Assembly: GCA_036504515.1 (NCBI GenBank)
Contig: DASXVA010000012.1
Span: 310,001-374,000, forward strand
DNA length: 64,000 nt
Reading direction: 5' to 3'
DNA from: AWTP1-18 sp036504515
GTDB taxonomy: Bacteria > Pseudomonadota > Gammaproteobacteria > Burkholderiales > Rhodocyclaceae
In this document: positions 8,316-16,636 of the stretch, in pieces
Layout of the letters: every line of letters begins with the position of its first letter
Position numbering within the stretch: the first letter of the stretch is position 1
Notes under the pieces: generated by a model
Databases searched by the model: none
The model's input: only the letters and a program-made list of their open reading frames with translations
Told to the model about the DNA's origin: nothing
Program-made: the position numbers and the translations under genes

Positions 8316-9637
8316 ACAAAGACGCTGTCGCCATTATCGGCGGCGGTTATGCCGGGCTCGCTGCAGCGGTTGAACTCAGTAACGCGGGCATCCCGGTCGA
8401 TGTCTATGAAGCCTCCCGCACCCTGGGTGGTCGCGCGCGCCGGGCCGACACAGGCAATGCCGAGAATGTTGCCCTCGACAACGGGCAACACATCCTGGTC
8501 GGCGCCTATCGGGAAACCCTGCGGCTGATGGCCTTGGTCGGCGCAAATCCCGATGCCCTGCTCCAGCGCCTCGACCTGCACCTCGAATATCCGGGCACCC
8601 TGCGCATCCACGCCCCCGACTGGCCGGCGCCGCTGCACATGGCCGCCGCCCTGCTGGGGGCCAAAGGATTGAACTGGCGCGAAAAGTGGGCCGCCATCCG
8701 CTTCATGCAGTACCTCAAGGCTCGCCACTTCAAGCTGGAGGTCGACGGTACCGTCACCGCCCTCCTCGATCAGTTGCTACAACCGGCCAAACTGCGTCGC
8801 TACCTGTGGGAGCCGCTCTGCGTTGCCACCCTCAATACACCGGCCAACACGGCCTCTGCCCAGGTTTTTGCCAATGTGTTGCGGGATACTCTGGGCGCCG
8901 ACAAGGCGGCTTCGCAACTACTTCTGCCCAAGGTCGATTTATCCGAACTTTTCCCCGAACCGGCGGCCCGCTTTATTGAAGCCAAGGGCGGTCAGGTGCT
9001 GCGTAGCCGCCGCATCGGAACCATCGCCCAAAACGTGTATGGCGGCGAACAAGGCTGGCGGGTTGATGGGGTTGAAAAGCACTACCGCTATCTCATTCTG
9101 GCCACAGCACCTCATCACCTCAGCCCCCTGCTTGGCGGCTTTCCGCAGCTAGCCAGACTAGCGGACAAGGTCGGCGCCCTCCACTACGAGCCCATCGTCA
9201 CCGTCTATCTGCAATACCCCGCCACGGTGCGGCTGCCCCAGCCCATGATCGGCGGTTTTGCGGAAGGCGACGGCCTGAGCCAATGGTTGTTCGACCGGGG
9301 CCAGTTATTGGACAATCCGGGCCTGCTGGCCGCCGTCATCAGCGCAACCGTCCCCCACGAAGCCCTGAAAGGTGACGAACTGGCCGCAGTTGTACACCAA
9401 GAAATCACCCGACTGCTTCCCGACTTGCCGATGCCCCTCTGGCAGCAGGTCATCACCGAAAAGCGCGCCACCTTTGCCTGCACGCCGGGCCTGGGCCGGC
9501 TTGCAACGACAACGCCTCTGCCCGGCCTGCTGCTGGCGGGGGACCACATCGCCAGCGACTATCCGGCAACCATTGAAAGTGCCGTTAGAAGCGGCATTGA
9601 AGCGGCGCGCCGCATTCTCCAAACACCATCGGACTAA
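8282..9637 (+). CDS. hpnE: Hydroxysqualene dehydroxylase HpnE
   Basis: About 450 residues of the FAD amine-oxidase/phytoene-desaturase superfamily. The N-terminal dinucleotide motif AIIGGGYAGLAAAVEL is intact, and the C-terminal FAD-binding segment LLLAGDHIASDYPATIESAVRSG is typical of HpnE. It reduces hydroxysqualene to squalene using FADH2. The start is uncertain: GTG at 8282 or GTG at 8300, both inside the end of hpnD. It is the last gene of the hpnCDE operon; no clear terminator follows before the rhodanese gene 108 bases on. Confidence 0.92.
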   Translation: MDRDQDVAQVLNKDAVAIIGGGYAGLAAAVELSNAGIPVDVYEASRTLGGRARRADTGNAENVALDNGQHILVGAYRETLRLMALVGANPDALLQRLDLHLEYPGTLRIHAPDWPAPLHMAAALLGAKGLNWREKWAAIRFMQYLKARHFKLEVDGTVTALLDQLLQPAKLRRYLWEPLCVATLNTPANTASAQVFANVLRDTLGADKAASQLLLPKVDLSELFPEPAARFIEAKGGQVLRSRRIGTIAQNVYGGEQGWRVDGVEKHYRYLILATAPHHLSPLLGGFPQLARLADKVGALHYEPIVTVYLQYPATVRLPQPMIGGFAEGDGLSQWLFDRGQLLDNPGLLAAVISATVPHEALKGDELAAVVHQEITRLLPDLPMPLWQQVITEKRATFACTPGLGRLATTTPLPGLLLAGDHIASDYPATIESAVRSGIEAARRILQTPSD

Positions 9638-9744
9638 ACCTAGTGCCGCCTACCGAACCGACCAAGAACAAGAACAAGAATTAGAGTATTCTTATTTGGT
9701 TAATCACCCAGGCCAAGGGCCCCACGCCAGACAGGAGAATCCGA

Positions 9745-10131
9745 ATGTTCAAATCAGCCCACGAATTAGTTCAGGAAGCCAAGAAGTCCATCAAGGAAGG
9801 TACGTCTGCAGAAATCAGTCAGCACATCGCCGTGGCAGGTAGCCTGTTGATTGACGTTCGAGAGCCCGAAGAATTCGTGCAGGGTCATATTCCCGGCGCC
9901 ATCAATATTCCCCGGGGCATGCTTGAGTTCAAGATTTCCAACGAACCGACACTGCAGGACTTGCAGCGCCCCGTGGTGCTGTACTGCAAATCCAGCGGCC
10001 GTTCGGCCCTGGCCGCCGTTGCCCTTAAAACCATGGGTTTCCAGAATGTCATTTCCCTGACGGGGGGCTTTGATGCCTGGACCGCCGCAGGTCACGACAT
10101 CGCCAAGCCCAAAGACATTTCCTTCGAATAA
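9745..10131 (+). CDS. Rhodanese-like domain protein
   Basis: 128 residues with a single rhodanese fold. The active-site loop CKSSGRSA holds the persulfide-forming Cys, and LIDVREPEEFVQGHIPGAINIPRG is the conserved N-terminal signature of the domain. Such proteins carry sulfane sulfur for thiolation, cyanide detoxification or sulfur signalling; the acceptor cannot be told. It has a good ribosome site (AGGAG) before the ATG and stands alone between hpnE and a convergent ABC ATPase gene. No signal peptide is seen, so it is cytoplasmic. Confidence 0.9.
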   Translation: MFKSAHELVQEAKKSIKEGTSAEISQHIAVAGSLLIDVREPEEFVQGHIPGAINIPRGMLEFKISNEPTLQDLQRPVVLYCKSSGRSALAAVALKTMGFQNVISLTGGFDAWTAAGHDIAKPKDISFE

Positions 10132-10146
10132 AACGGTGATGCAATT

Positions 10147-10171
10147 CCCCTTGGGATACTGACTCAAGGGG
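10147..10171. terminator. Stem-loop between convergent genes, possible weak terminator
   Basis: Seven-base-pair stem CCCCTTG/CAAGGGG with an 11-base loop, in the 48-bp gap between the convergent rhodanese and ABC ATPase genes. No T-run follows on either strand, so terminator function is uncertain. Confidence 0.4.
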
Positions 10172-10179
10172 TAATAACG

Positions 10180-10872
10180 CTAGACCGAAGGCGCCAGTCG
10201 TCCAGCAGCCAAACGAATCACCCGGGTGCAGCGAGCGGCAAGTGCCTCGTCGTGGGTCACCAAAATCAGGGTCGTGCCCTCCTCCGCATTCATGCGGAAC
10301 ATCAAGTCGATGATGTCGGCCCCTGTCGTGGCGTCCAGATTGCCCGTGGGTTCGTCAGCCAGCAACAGACGGGGCTTGGGCGCAAAGGCCCGGGCCAGGG
10401 CGACGCGCTGCTGTTCGCCGCCGGAAAGATGCTTGGGGTAGTGATTCAGCCGATGGCCGAGGCCCACCCGCTCCAGCAGTGCCGTAGCAGCCTCCCGGGC
10501 CAGGGGATTGCCCACCAGTTCCAAAGGCAACATGGCGTTTTCCAAAGCGGTCAGGGCCGGCAGCAATTGGAAGGACTGGAAAACAAAACCCAGGGCCTTG
10601 CCCCGCAAGGCGGCGCGGGCATCTTCGTTCAAGGCAGAAAAGTCCTGATCGTCGATGCGAACCTCGCCACGACTGGGCACATCGAGCCCCGCCATGAGGC
10701 CCAGCAGGGTCGATTTGCCAGAACCCGAGGCACCGACAATGGCCACGGATTCCCCCGCCCCCACAGCAAAGGAAATGTCGTGCAGAATCGTCAGGGTGTC
10801 ATCGCCGCTGGGCACATCCTTGCCCAAGCCTGTCACTTCCAACACTGTTTCCACTTCCGTTCTGCGATCCAT
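10180..10872 (-). CDS. YbbA-type ABC transporter ATP-binding protein without its usual permease
   Basis: About 230 residues; a complete ABC ATPase with Walker A GASGSGKST, Q-loop FQSFQLLP, signature LSGGEQQR, Walker B LLLADEP and switch HD. It belongs to the LolD/MacB/YbbA branch. As in E. coli, it is divergent from tesA; here the ATG at 10872 and the tesA ATG share one CATG. In-frame upstream starts (10893, 10908) would overlap tesA. The partner permease (YbbP), normally next in the operon, is absent: the next gene is a convergent rhodanese. Its transporter partner must be elsewhere or lost. Confidence 0.87.
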   Translation of the reverse strand: MDRRTEVETVLEVTGLGKDVPSGDDTLTILHDISFAVGAGESVAIVGASGSGKSTLLGLMAGLDVPSRGEVRIDDQDFSALNEDARAALRGKALGFVFQSFQLLPALTALENAMLPLELVGNPLAREAATALLERVGLGHRLNHYPKHLSGGEQQRVALARAFAPKPRLLLADEPTGNLDATTGADIIDLMFRMNAEEGTTLILVTHDEALAARCTRVIRLAAGRLAPSV

Positions 10873-11470
10873 GTTCAAAGCCCTGTTATGCATTTGTCTG
10901 TTGTTCATTGCCAGCCTGAGTCAGGCCGCAACTTTGCTGGTCTTCGGCGATAGTCTTTCCGCCGGTTACGGCATCCCCCGGGAACAAAGCTGGCCGGCGC
11001 TGCTGGCGGAGCGCCTGACGAAAGAAGGCAAGCCCTACACCGTGGTCAATGCCAGCATCAGCGGCGAAACCACCGCCGGTGGTCGCGCCCGGCTGGAAGC
11101 GGCCCTCAAGCAACACCACCCAAGCCTGGTGATCATTGAACTCGGTGCCAACGATGGCCTGCGGGGCTTACCCCAGGACCAGATGCGGGACAACCTTACC
11201 GCCATGACCCGCCTCAGCCAGAGCATGGGCGCCAAGGTACTGCTGGTGGGAATGCGGCTGCCGCCCAATTACGGGCTTGATTATGTCAGTCGTTTCGAGA
11301 GAACGTTCCCGGAGGTGGCGAAAAAGGAGAAGACCGCTCTGCTGCCTTTCCTGCTGGAACCCATCGCCCAGGAGAGCAGCGCCTTTCAACAGGATGGCCT
11401 GCATCCGGTCGCCGCCGCCCAAGGCCGCATCCTCAACCACGTCTGGACGGTGCTGAAGCCCCTGCTTTGA
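10871..11470 (+). CDS. tesA: Arylesterase/acyl-CoA thioesterase TesA (GDSL/SGNH hydrolase)
   Basis: 199 residues starting with a signal peptide (about residues 1-20, ending SQAA) so the enzyme is periplasmic. SGNH blocks are complete: GDSLSAGYG with nucleophile Ser28, Gly in SISGETTAGG, Asn in GANDGLRG, and the Asp/His pair in DGLHPVA. TesA (protease I/lysophospholipase L1) hydrolyses acyl thioesters, aryl esters and lysophospholipids. The divergent ATPase gene shares its start region, as in Enterobacteria. The downstream methyltransferase gene is convergent and abuts its stop codon with no gap. Confidence 0.93.
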   Translation: MFKALLCICLLFIASLSQAATLLVFGDSLSAGYGIPREQSWPALLAERLTKEGKPYTVVNASISGETTAGGRARLEAALKQHHPSLVIIELGANDGLRGLPQDQMRDNLTAMTRLSQSMGAKVLLVGMRLPPNYGLDYVSRFERTFPEVAKKEKTALLPFLLEPIAQESSAFQQDGLHPVAAAQGRILNHVWTVLKPLL

Positions 11471-12016
11471 TCAGGCGCCGGGCAGTATGCCGGGGCCTCC
11501 GCGCATGGCGCAGATGCGCTGCACCATGGCGGGCCGGGGCTGTTCAATCTGCCCCTGCTCGAAGGCCACCACGTTCAGCCGGCCTTTGACCAGATCGAGC
11601 AATTCCCCCTTGCGCAGCAGGAAGGCCGGATTTTCTGGCTTGCCCAGCCGCTCATTGCCCACCATGAAGGTTTCGTAGATCAGTACGGCGTTTTCGTCGA
11701 GCAGGGCCAGAATCAGGGGCAGCAAGGGGCGATAGAGGTAGTTGGTCACTACCACTCCGTCAAAGGCCCGTCCGAAATACGGCCAGCCGCCGTCCTCCAG
11801 ATCCGCCTGCAAAGTCGTCACGCCCTGAATATCGCTGAGGGAGGCCAGGGACTCGGCATCCCGATCCACCGCATCGACCTGATAACCCAGACTCGCCAGA
11901 TGCCGGGCATGGCGCCCGCGGCCGCAAGCCAGGTCAAGAACCCGGCCGCCCGCAGGGATAAGGGGCGCAAAACGGGTAATCCAGGGAGAGGGGGACAGGG
12001 CAAAGGGGGAACTCAT
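11471..12016 (-). CDS. SAM-dependent methyltransferase (TehB-like)
   Basis: About 181 residues with a class I methyltransferase core: SAM-binding motif VLDLACGRGRHARHLA, acidic motif II VDAVDRD and a later QADLEDGGWPY segment. The small size and motif style resemble TehB/UbiE-like enzymes of unknown substrate. The ATG at 12016 is used; an upstream TTG would add eight residues. It is transcribed towards tesA and the two stops abut, leaving no room for a terminator between them. Confidence 0.8.
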   Translation of the reverse strand: MSSPFALSPSPWITRFAPLIPAGGRVLDLACGRGRHARHLASLGYQVDAVDRDAESLASLSDIQGVTTLQADLEDGGWPYFGRAFDGVVVTNYLYRPLLPLILALLDENAVLIYETFMVGNERLGKPENPAFLLRKGELLDLVKGRLNVVAFEQGQIEQPRPAMVQRICAMRGGPGILPGA

Positions 12017-12567
12017 GGTCAATCCGGTCGAAGGCGTCAATGAAGGTGATTATGGGGCTTGGGCTCGACTTCTGTTGACCTCTGTTGGCTTCTGCCGCAG
12101 CAATTATGGTGATTCTTGGCCTTGTTTTCCTCACCGGAGCCAGGGAAACCTGAGCAAAGCGCGGGTGATGACACCTCAGTAAACGCCCGGCCCGATCCAG
12201 CGCCGATGATGTGAATTATTTTCACCACAAAAACCGGGGATAAATTGACGAAGAAAGGCGTGGTTAAGCGGTATCCAACAATAGCAGTCAAGGCATTGCC
12301 CATGAAACCCGCTTATGAGTTGAATTAAATTCACATGATGAGATACCACCGCCCGCCCCCGCTGCCGGCCCTGAACTCAGCCGCAGAAGTGCTTGGGAAG
12401 GCACGGACTCAGTCTTTTCCTGACAAAAACCATGGCAGTAATGACAAGTAAAATTTTTTAACGGTTACGCTTAAGTCACATCACACTTGATATCTCTCAA
12501 GCTATAAATATGAAGTCGAAGCATAATGTGCGACAAAATATGTGCACTGCAACAAAGCGAGCCCACC
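12017..12567. other. Intergenic region between methyltransferase and Pat-type genes
   Basis: A 551-bp gap between divergent genes. It carries a 148-bp repeat (annotated separately at 12207-12354). The stretch 12420-12530 is AT-rich compared with its surroundings and probably holds the promoter of the rightward gene, with a small CTTGA/TCAAG inverted repeat at 12486-12501, but no clear -35/-10 pair can be assigned. Confidence 0.6.
12207..12354. repeat. 148-bp dispersed MITE-like repeat, copy 1
   Basis: Collinear with the sequence at 32728-32875. The 19-base core at 12209-12227 is identical in both copies; TGGTTAAGCGGTA starts 52 bases on, CGCT 101 and CACCGCCC 138 bases on in both, with no net gaps. 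The left end has the imperfect palindrome GTGAATTATTTTCAC and the right end GTTGAATTAAATTCAC; ATGTGAATT at the left is inverted as AATTCACAT at 12326-12336. It has no coding capacity. It resembles a non-autonomous mobile element or an intergenic repeat family. Confidence 0.75.
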
Positions 12568-15276
12568 ATGCATAGCGAACAACATTACCTGACCCCTCTT
12601 TTCGAGCCGAAATCCGTGGCCATCATCGGCGCATCGGAAAAATCGGACTCCATTGGCGCCACCCTGGTGCGCAACATGCTGGACGGGGACTACAAGGGCA
12701 AGGTGTTCTGCATCAACCCGCGCCACGAGACCCTTTACGGCCAGCCCTGCTTTGCCAGCATCGACAAGGTGCCGCAAAAGGTTGATGTGGCCGCCATCTG
12801 TGTTCGCGCCGCCTTGGTTCCCGACGTGGTGGAAGCCTGCGGCAAGGCCGGAGTCAAGGCCGTGGTGGTGATTTCGGCTGGTTTTTCGGAAGTCGGCATG
12901 GAAGGCCGTCTGCTGGAAAAGCAGACCCTGGAAATCGCCCGGCGCTACAAGGTTCGCCTGCTGGGCCCCAACTGTCTGGGCATCATGCGGCCCTTCAACG
13001 GGCTGAACCTCACCTTTGCCAAGGGCAGCGCCATTCCTGGCAGCATCGGTCTGGTTTCCCAGTCCGGCGCCTTGTGTACCGCCATTCTCGACTGGGCCCT
13101 GCCCAACCACGTGGGCTTTTCTGCCGTCATGTCCCTCGGCACGGAAAGCGATGTGGACTTCGGAGAAGCCCTGGATTTTCTTGTGTCCGATCACCGCACC
13201 GAACACATCTTCCTGTACATCGAAGGCATCCGTAATTCGCGCCGTTTCATGAGCGCCCTGCGGGCTGCCGCCCGGGTCAAGCCAGTGTTTTTGATGAAAG
13301 TCGGCAAGAACCCCGCCGGCGGCAAGGCAGCCTTCTCCCACACCGGCGCCGTGGCCGGTTTTGACGATGTCTTCGATGCCGCCCTGCGCCGGTCCGGCGT
13401 GGTGCGTCTGCACACCGTCGCCCAGATGTTTGCCGCAGCATCGGCCCTGTTCCTGCACTTCCATCCCCACGGCAACCGCCTCGCCATCATCACCAACGGC
13501 GGCGGCCCTGGCGCCATGGCGGCGGATCGGGCGGACGAAATCGGCATTCCTCTGGCGGAACTCTCCGAGGAAACCTACGACAAACTGGACGATGTGCTGC
13601 CCCGGCATTGGTCCCAGGACAACCCGGTGGACATCATCGGCGATGCTGGCCCCGCCCGTTACAAGGCTGCCGTGGAAATCTGTCTGGCGGACACCGAAGT
13701 GGACGGCGCCCTGGTCATCCTCACGCCCCAGGCCATGTCCGACCCGACCCAAGTGGCGCGGGTACTGACGGAAGTGGTCCGCACCTCCAAGAAGCCCATC
13801 ATTACCTGTTGGATGGGCGAACAACAGGTGCGGGAATCCCGCCTGCTGTTCCAGGGCGCCGGCATTCCCAACTTCCGCACGCCGGAACCGGCCGTGGAAA
13901 TGTTCTCCCATATTTCCAGCTACTACCGCAACCAGCAACTGTTGATGCAGGTACCCGGCGCCACCACGGCGGATCACGTTGAACCGCAGCTCCCCAGCGC
14001 CAAACTGGTGATCGAAACCGCGCTGCAGGAAGGGCGCCACCACCTCAACGAGATGGAGTCCAAGGCCCTGCTGGCGGCCTTCCACATTCCCATCGCCCAG
14101 GCCGTGATCGCCCGCTCCTCCACCGAAGCCATGATGCTGGCGGAAGAACTGGGCTTGCCCGTGGCCATGAAAGTGGTCTCGCCGGAAATCGAAAACAAGT
14201 CCGATGTGGGCGGCGTGCGCCTCAACCTGCATTCCCTCAGCGCCGTGCGTCTGGCCTACGAACAGATCACCGAAGAAGTCCGGGATCACAGCCCCGATGC
14301 GGCGATCCATGGCATCAGCGTCGAACCCATGGTGCAAAAACCCCGGGGCCGGGAACTGCGGGTCGGCATCCTGCGCGACCCCATTTTCGGCCCGGCCATC
14401 ACCTTGAGTCTGGGCGGCACCATCATCGAGCAGCGTAGCGAACGGGTGGTGGCCTTGCCGCCCCTCAACAGCTTCCTGGTGGCCGACATGCTCAAGTCGG
14501 AAAAGCTGCGGCGCCGTCTCAACGAGTTCCGCAACCTGCCCGCCATCAATGAAAAAGTGCTGGAAGGCGTACTGCTGCGCATCTCGGAAATGGTCTGCGA
14601 GCTGCCCTGGATTCAGGAACTGGACATCAATCCCCTGATCGTGGACGAACAGGGTGCCGTGGCCGTGGATGCCCGCATCCACATTGACGCCCTACCGCGC
14701 AAGGCCGGTCGTTACGACCACATGGCGATCCACCCCTACCCTGCCTATTTGCAGGAGGACTTCCTCGCCAAGGACGGCCGCCAGGTGCACATCCGCCCCA
14801 TGCAGCCGGAAGACGCCCACCTGTCCCAGTATTTTGTTCAGCACCTGTCCCAGGAATCCCGCTATTTCCGTTTCATGAACACCATCCGCGAGTTGTCATC
14901 AACGCAGTTGGTGCGCCTGACCCAGATCGACTACGACCGGGAAATGGCCCTGATCGCCCTGAGCGAAGAAGAAGGGGAAATGCGCGAAGTAGGTGTGGTC
15001 CGTTATGCCAGCAACCCGGACGGCGAATCCTGCGAGTTCGCCATCGTGGTTTCCGATGGCTGGCAGGGCACCGGCCTAGCCAAGCGTTTGATGCTACGCC
15101 TCATCGATACCGCCCGGCACCAGGGCTTCCTCTACATGACTGGGGATTTCCTGACCGAAAACTCGCGGATGCTGCGCTTCGTGGCCGACCTGGGCTTCAA
15201 GCTGCAACCCCATCCGGACGATCCCGGCCTGCGCCACGGCATCCTCACTCTGAACGAAACCCCGGCCGCTAACTAG
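12568..15276 (+). CDS. Pat/PatZ-type protein: NDP-forming acyl-CoA synthetase domains fused to a GNAT acetyltransferase
   Basis: 902 residues. Order: CoA-binding domain (SVAIIGASEKSDSIGATL), succinyl-CoA-ligase-like domain, ATP-grasp domain (about 470-715), and a C-terminal GNAT domain from about residue 735 (HIRPMQPEDAHL ... GWQGTGLAKRLM). PatZ/Pka proteins acetylate and inactivate enzymes such as acetyl-CoA synthetase. In ADP-forming synthetases a His in SHTGA is phosphorylated; here FSHTGAVAG (His about 258) keeps it, whereas E. coli PatZ lacks it, so synthetase activity is possible (inference). The ATG at 12568 fits the family N-terminus; an in-frame ATG at 12526 exists. It stands alone, convergent with an HtrA gene. 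Confidence 0.9.
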   Translation: MHSEQHYLTPLFEPKSVAIIGASEKSDSIGATLVRNMLDGDYKGKVFCINPRHETLYGQPCFASIDKVPQKVDVAAICVRAALVPDVVEACGKAGVKAVVVISAGFSEVGMEGRLLEKQTLEIARRYKVRLLGPNCLGIMRPFNGLNLTFAKGSAIPGSIGLVSQSGALCTAILDWALPNHVGFSAVMSLGTESDVDFGEALDFLVSDHRTEHIFLYIEGIRNSRRFMSALRAAARVKPVFLMKVGKNPAGGKAAFSHTGAVAGFDDVFDAALRRSGVVRLHTVAQMFAAASALFLHFHPHGNRLAIITNGGGPGAMAADRADEIGIPLAELSEETYDKLDDVLPRHWSQDNPVDIIGDAGPARYKAAVEICLADTEVDGALVILTPQAMSDPTQVARVLTEVVRTSKKPIITCWMGEQQVRESRLLFQGAGIPNFRTPEPAVEMFSHISSYYRNQQLLMQVPGATTADHVEPQLPSAKLVIETALQEGRHHLNEMESKALLAAFHIPIAQAVIARSSTEAMMLAEELGLPVAMKVVSPEIENKSDVGGVRLNLHSLSAVRLAYEQITEEVRDHSPDAAIHGISVEPMVQKPRGRELRVGILRDPIFGPAITLSLGGTIIEQRSERVVALPPLNSFLVADMLKSEKLRRRLNEFRNLPAINEKVLEGVLLRISEMVCELPWIQELDINPLIVDEQGAVAVDARIHIDALPRKAGRYDHMAIHPYPAYLQEDFLAKDGRQVHIRPMQPEDAHLSQYFVQHLSQESRYFRFMNTIRELSSTQLVRLTQIDYDREMALIALSEEEGEMREVGVVRYASNPDGESCEFAIVVSDGWQGTGLAKRLMLRLIDTARHQGFLYMTGDFLTENSRMLRFVADLGFKLQPHPDDPGLRHGILTLNETPAAN

Positions 15277-15289
15277 GACCGTTCAGGTC

Positions 15290-15314
15290 GTTCCCCGGCC
15301 TAGCGCCGGGGAAC
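15290..15314. terminator. Stem-loop between convergent genes
   Basis: Perfect ten-base-pair stem GTTCCCCGGC/GCCGGGGAAC with a five-base loop, covering the last codons of the leftward HtrA gene. There is no T-run, so it may only slow transcription or act together with Rho. Confidence 0.45.
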
Positions 15315-16400
15315 AGTCAACACCAGTACCTGCTGATAGCTGCGCCCGTCCCGCCACAGACTGAGGGTCACCTTCTCCCCGGCCTGTCGGGTGTCCAGCA
15401 GCTTGTCCATTTCCGCCGCTGTTTCCACGGCATGGCCGTCAATGGCCTGAATCACATCACCAGGCGTCACCGAACCATCCCGATTCATCCGAGCCGGTTT
15501 CAAGCCCGCATCCCCGGCGGAAGAACCCGCCGCCACATCCAAAACAGCCAGTCCCTTGATCCCCAGTTGCCGGGTAATAAAGCTACTGACCCGATCCACG
15601 ATGGAAATGCCCAGGGAAGGCCGGATGTACTGGCCGAAGGCAATCAGCTCCGGCACCACCCGATTGACCGTATCCACCGGTACCGCAAAACCAATCCCGG
15701 CGCTGGCTCCAGAAGGACTGTAGATCGCCGTATTGACGCCGATCAGGCGCCCGGCGGAATCCAGCAGGGGGCCGCCGGAATTGCCGGGATTGATGGCGGC
15801 ATCGGTCTGGATCAAGTGATGCACGGTGCGGCCATCCTCGCCGTCCAGGGAACGGTCCAGGGCCGACACCACGCCGGTGGTCAGGGTATGGTCGAGGCCG
15901 AAGGGATTGCCAATGGCCACCACCCGTTGCCCCACCAGCAGATCGCGGCTTGATCCCAAAGGCAAGGCCGCAGGTTTGCGCTCCGGCACCACAATCCGCA
16001 ATACAGCCAGATCATTGTCGGGACTGACCCCTACCAGCTTGGCATCGAAAGTCCGCTGATCCGACAGCCGCACCTTGGCCACCCGCGCCCCGGCCACCAC
16101 GTGATAGTTGGTGACGATATGGCCCTGATCGTCCCAAACGAATCCCGAGCCCGTGCCCCGGGGCACTTCCCGCACATTCATGGTGGCCAGATTGATCACC
16201 TGATCCAGGGTCGTGATGAAGACCACGGAGGGGCTGTTGCGGCGAAAAATATCGATGGTGGCGATCTCGTCCGCCGCAAGGGCGCCCCGGGGCACCACCG
16301 CCCGGGGCTGGGCCTGACGGGCATCCGCAGACGAACCCAACGTTGCAAGGATTGCCATCGCAAGCACCAGTGACACAGACTTGAAAACACGCCATCCCAT
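15300..16400 (-). CDS. HtrA/Deg-family trypsin-like serine protease with PDZ domain
   Basis: 366 residues: an N-terminal signal or anchor (VFKSVSLVLAMAILATLGSS), a trypsin-like domain with His in TNYHVVAG, Asp in NDLAVLRI and Ser in GNSGGPLL, and one C-terminal PDZ domain. One PDZ domain and the size match the DegS/HtrA group rather than two-PDZ DegP. These are periplasmic quality-control proteases. The start at 16400 follows AGGAAG; a longer reading from 16466 would add a sequence unlike a signal peptide. Its end overlaps a stem-loop shared with the convergent Pat-type gene. Confidence 0.92.
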   Translation of the reverse strand: MGWRVFKSVSLVLAMAILATLGSSADARQAQPRAVVPRGALAADEIATIDIFRRNSPSVVFITTLDQVINLATMNVREVPRGTGSGFVWDDQGHIVTNYHVVAGARVAKVRLSDQRTFDAKLVGVSPDNDLAVLRIVVPERKPAALPLGSSRDLLVGQRVVAIGNPFGLDHTLTTGVVSALDRSLDGEDGRTVHHLIQTDAAINPGNSGGPLLDSAGRLIGVNTAIYSPSGASAGIGFAVPVDTVNRVVPELIAFGQYIRPSLGISIVDRVSSFITRQLGIKGLAVLDVAAGSSAGDAGLKPARMNRDGSVTPGDVIQAIDGHAVETAAEMDKLLDTRQAGEKVTLSLWRDGRSYQQVLVLTVPRR

Positions 16401-16559
16401 AATTGACTTCCTTTTACGTAACTGCGTAATGACCCAACACCGACCCTCACCCAACAGCAGTTTCATCCATTTTGCGACGACAGGATGAAACTCAAGGGAA
16501 GCATCATTTTTGCCCGGATATTACTGGCCTGCACCGGCGCCATTGCCCCTATGATGCCC

Positions 16560-16593
16560 ATGGATATATATGTATGACTTTGTATATATCCAT
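16560..16593. promoter_or_regulatory. Perfect 11-bp inverted repeat upstream of the GGDEF-EAL gene
   Basis: ATGGATATATA at 16560-16570 is repeated in inverse orientation as TATATATCCAT at 16583-16593, with a 12-base spacer. It lies 44 bp before the start of the c-di-GMP protein gene in an AT-rich island, in the interval between the divergent HtrA and GGDEF-EAL genes. The placement suggests an operator for a dimeric regulator or a transcript hairpin; the regulator is unknown. Confidence 0.5.
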
Positions 16594-16636
16594 CCCGTTA
16601 TAATAATTTGGCCTAACAATTTCCCCATCCGACCGC

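Noticed and set aside
12502..14682. A 726-codon open frame antisense to the Pat-type gene
   Set aside because: It mirrors the codon pattern of the real gene, has no recognisable domain (His/Gly-rich translation) and no ribosome site; a common effect of GC-rich coding DNA. The same applies to long antisense frames over rne, purL and the GGDEF-EAL gene.
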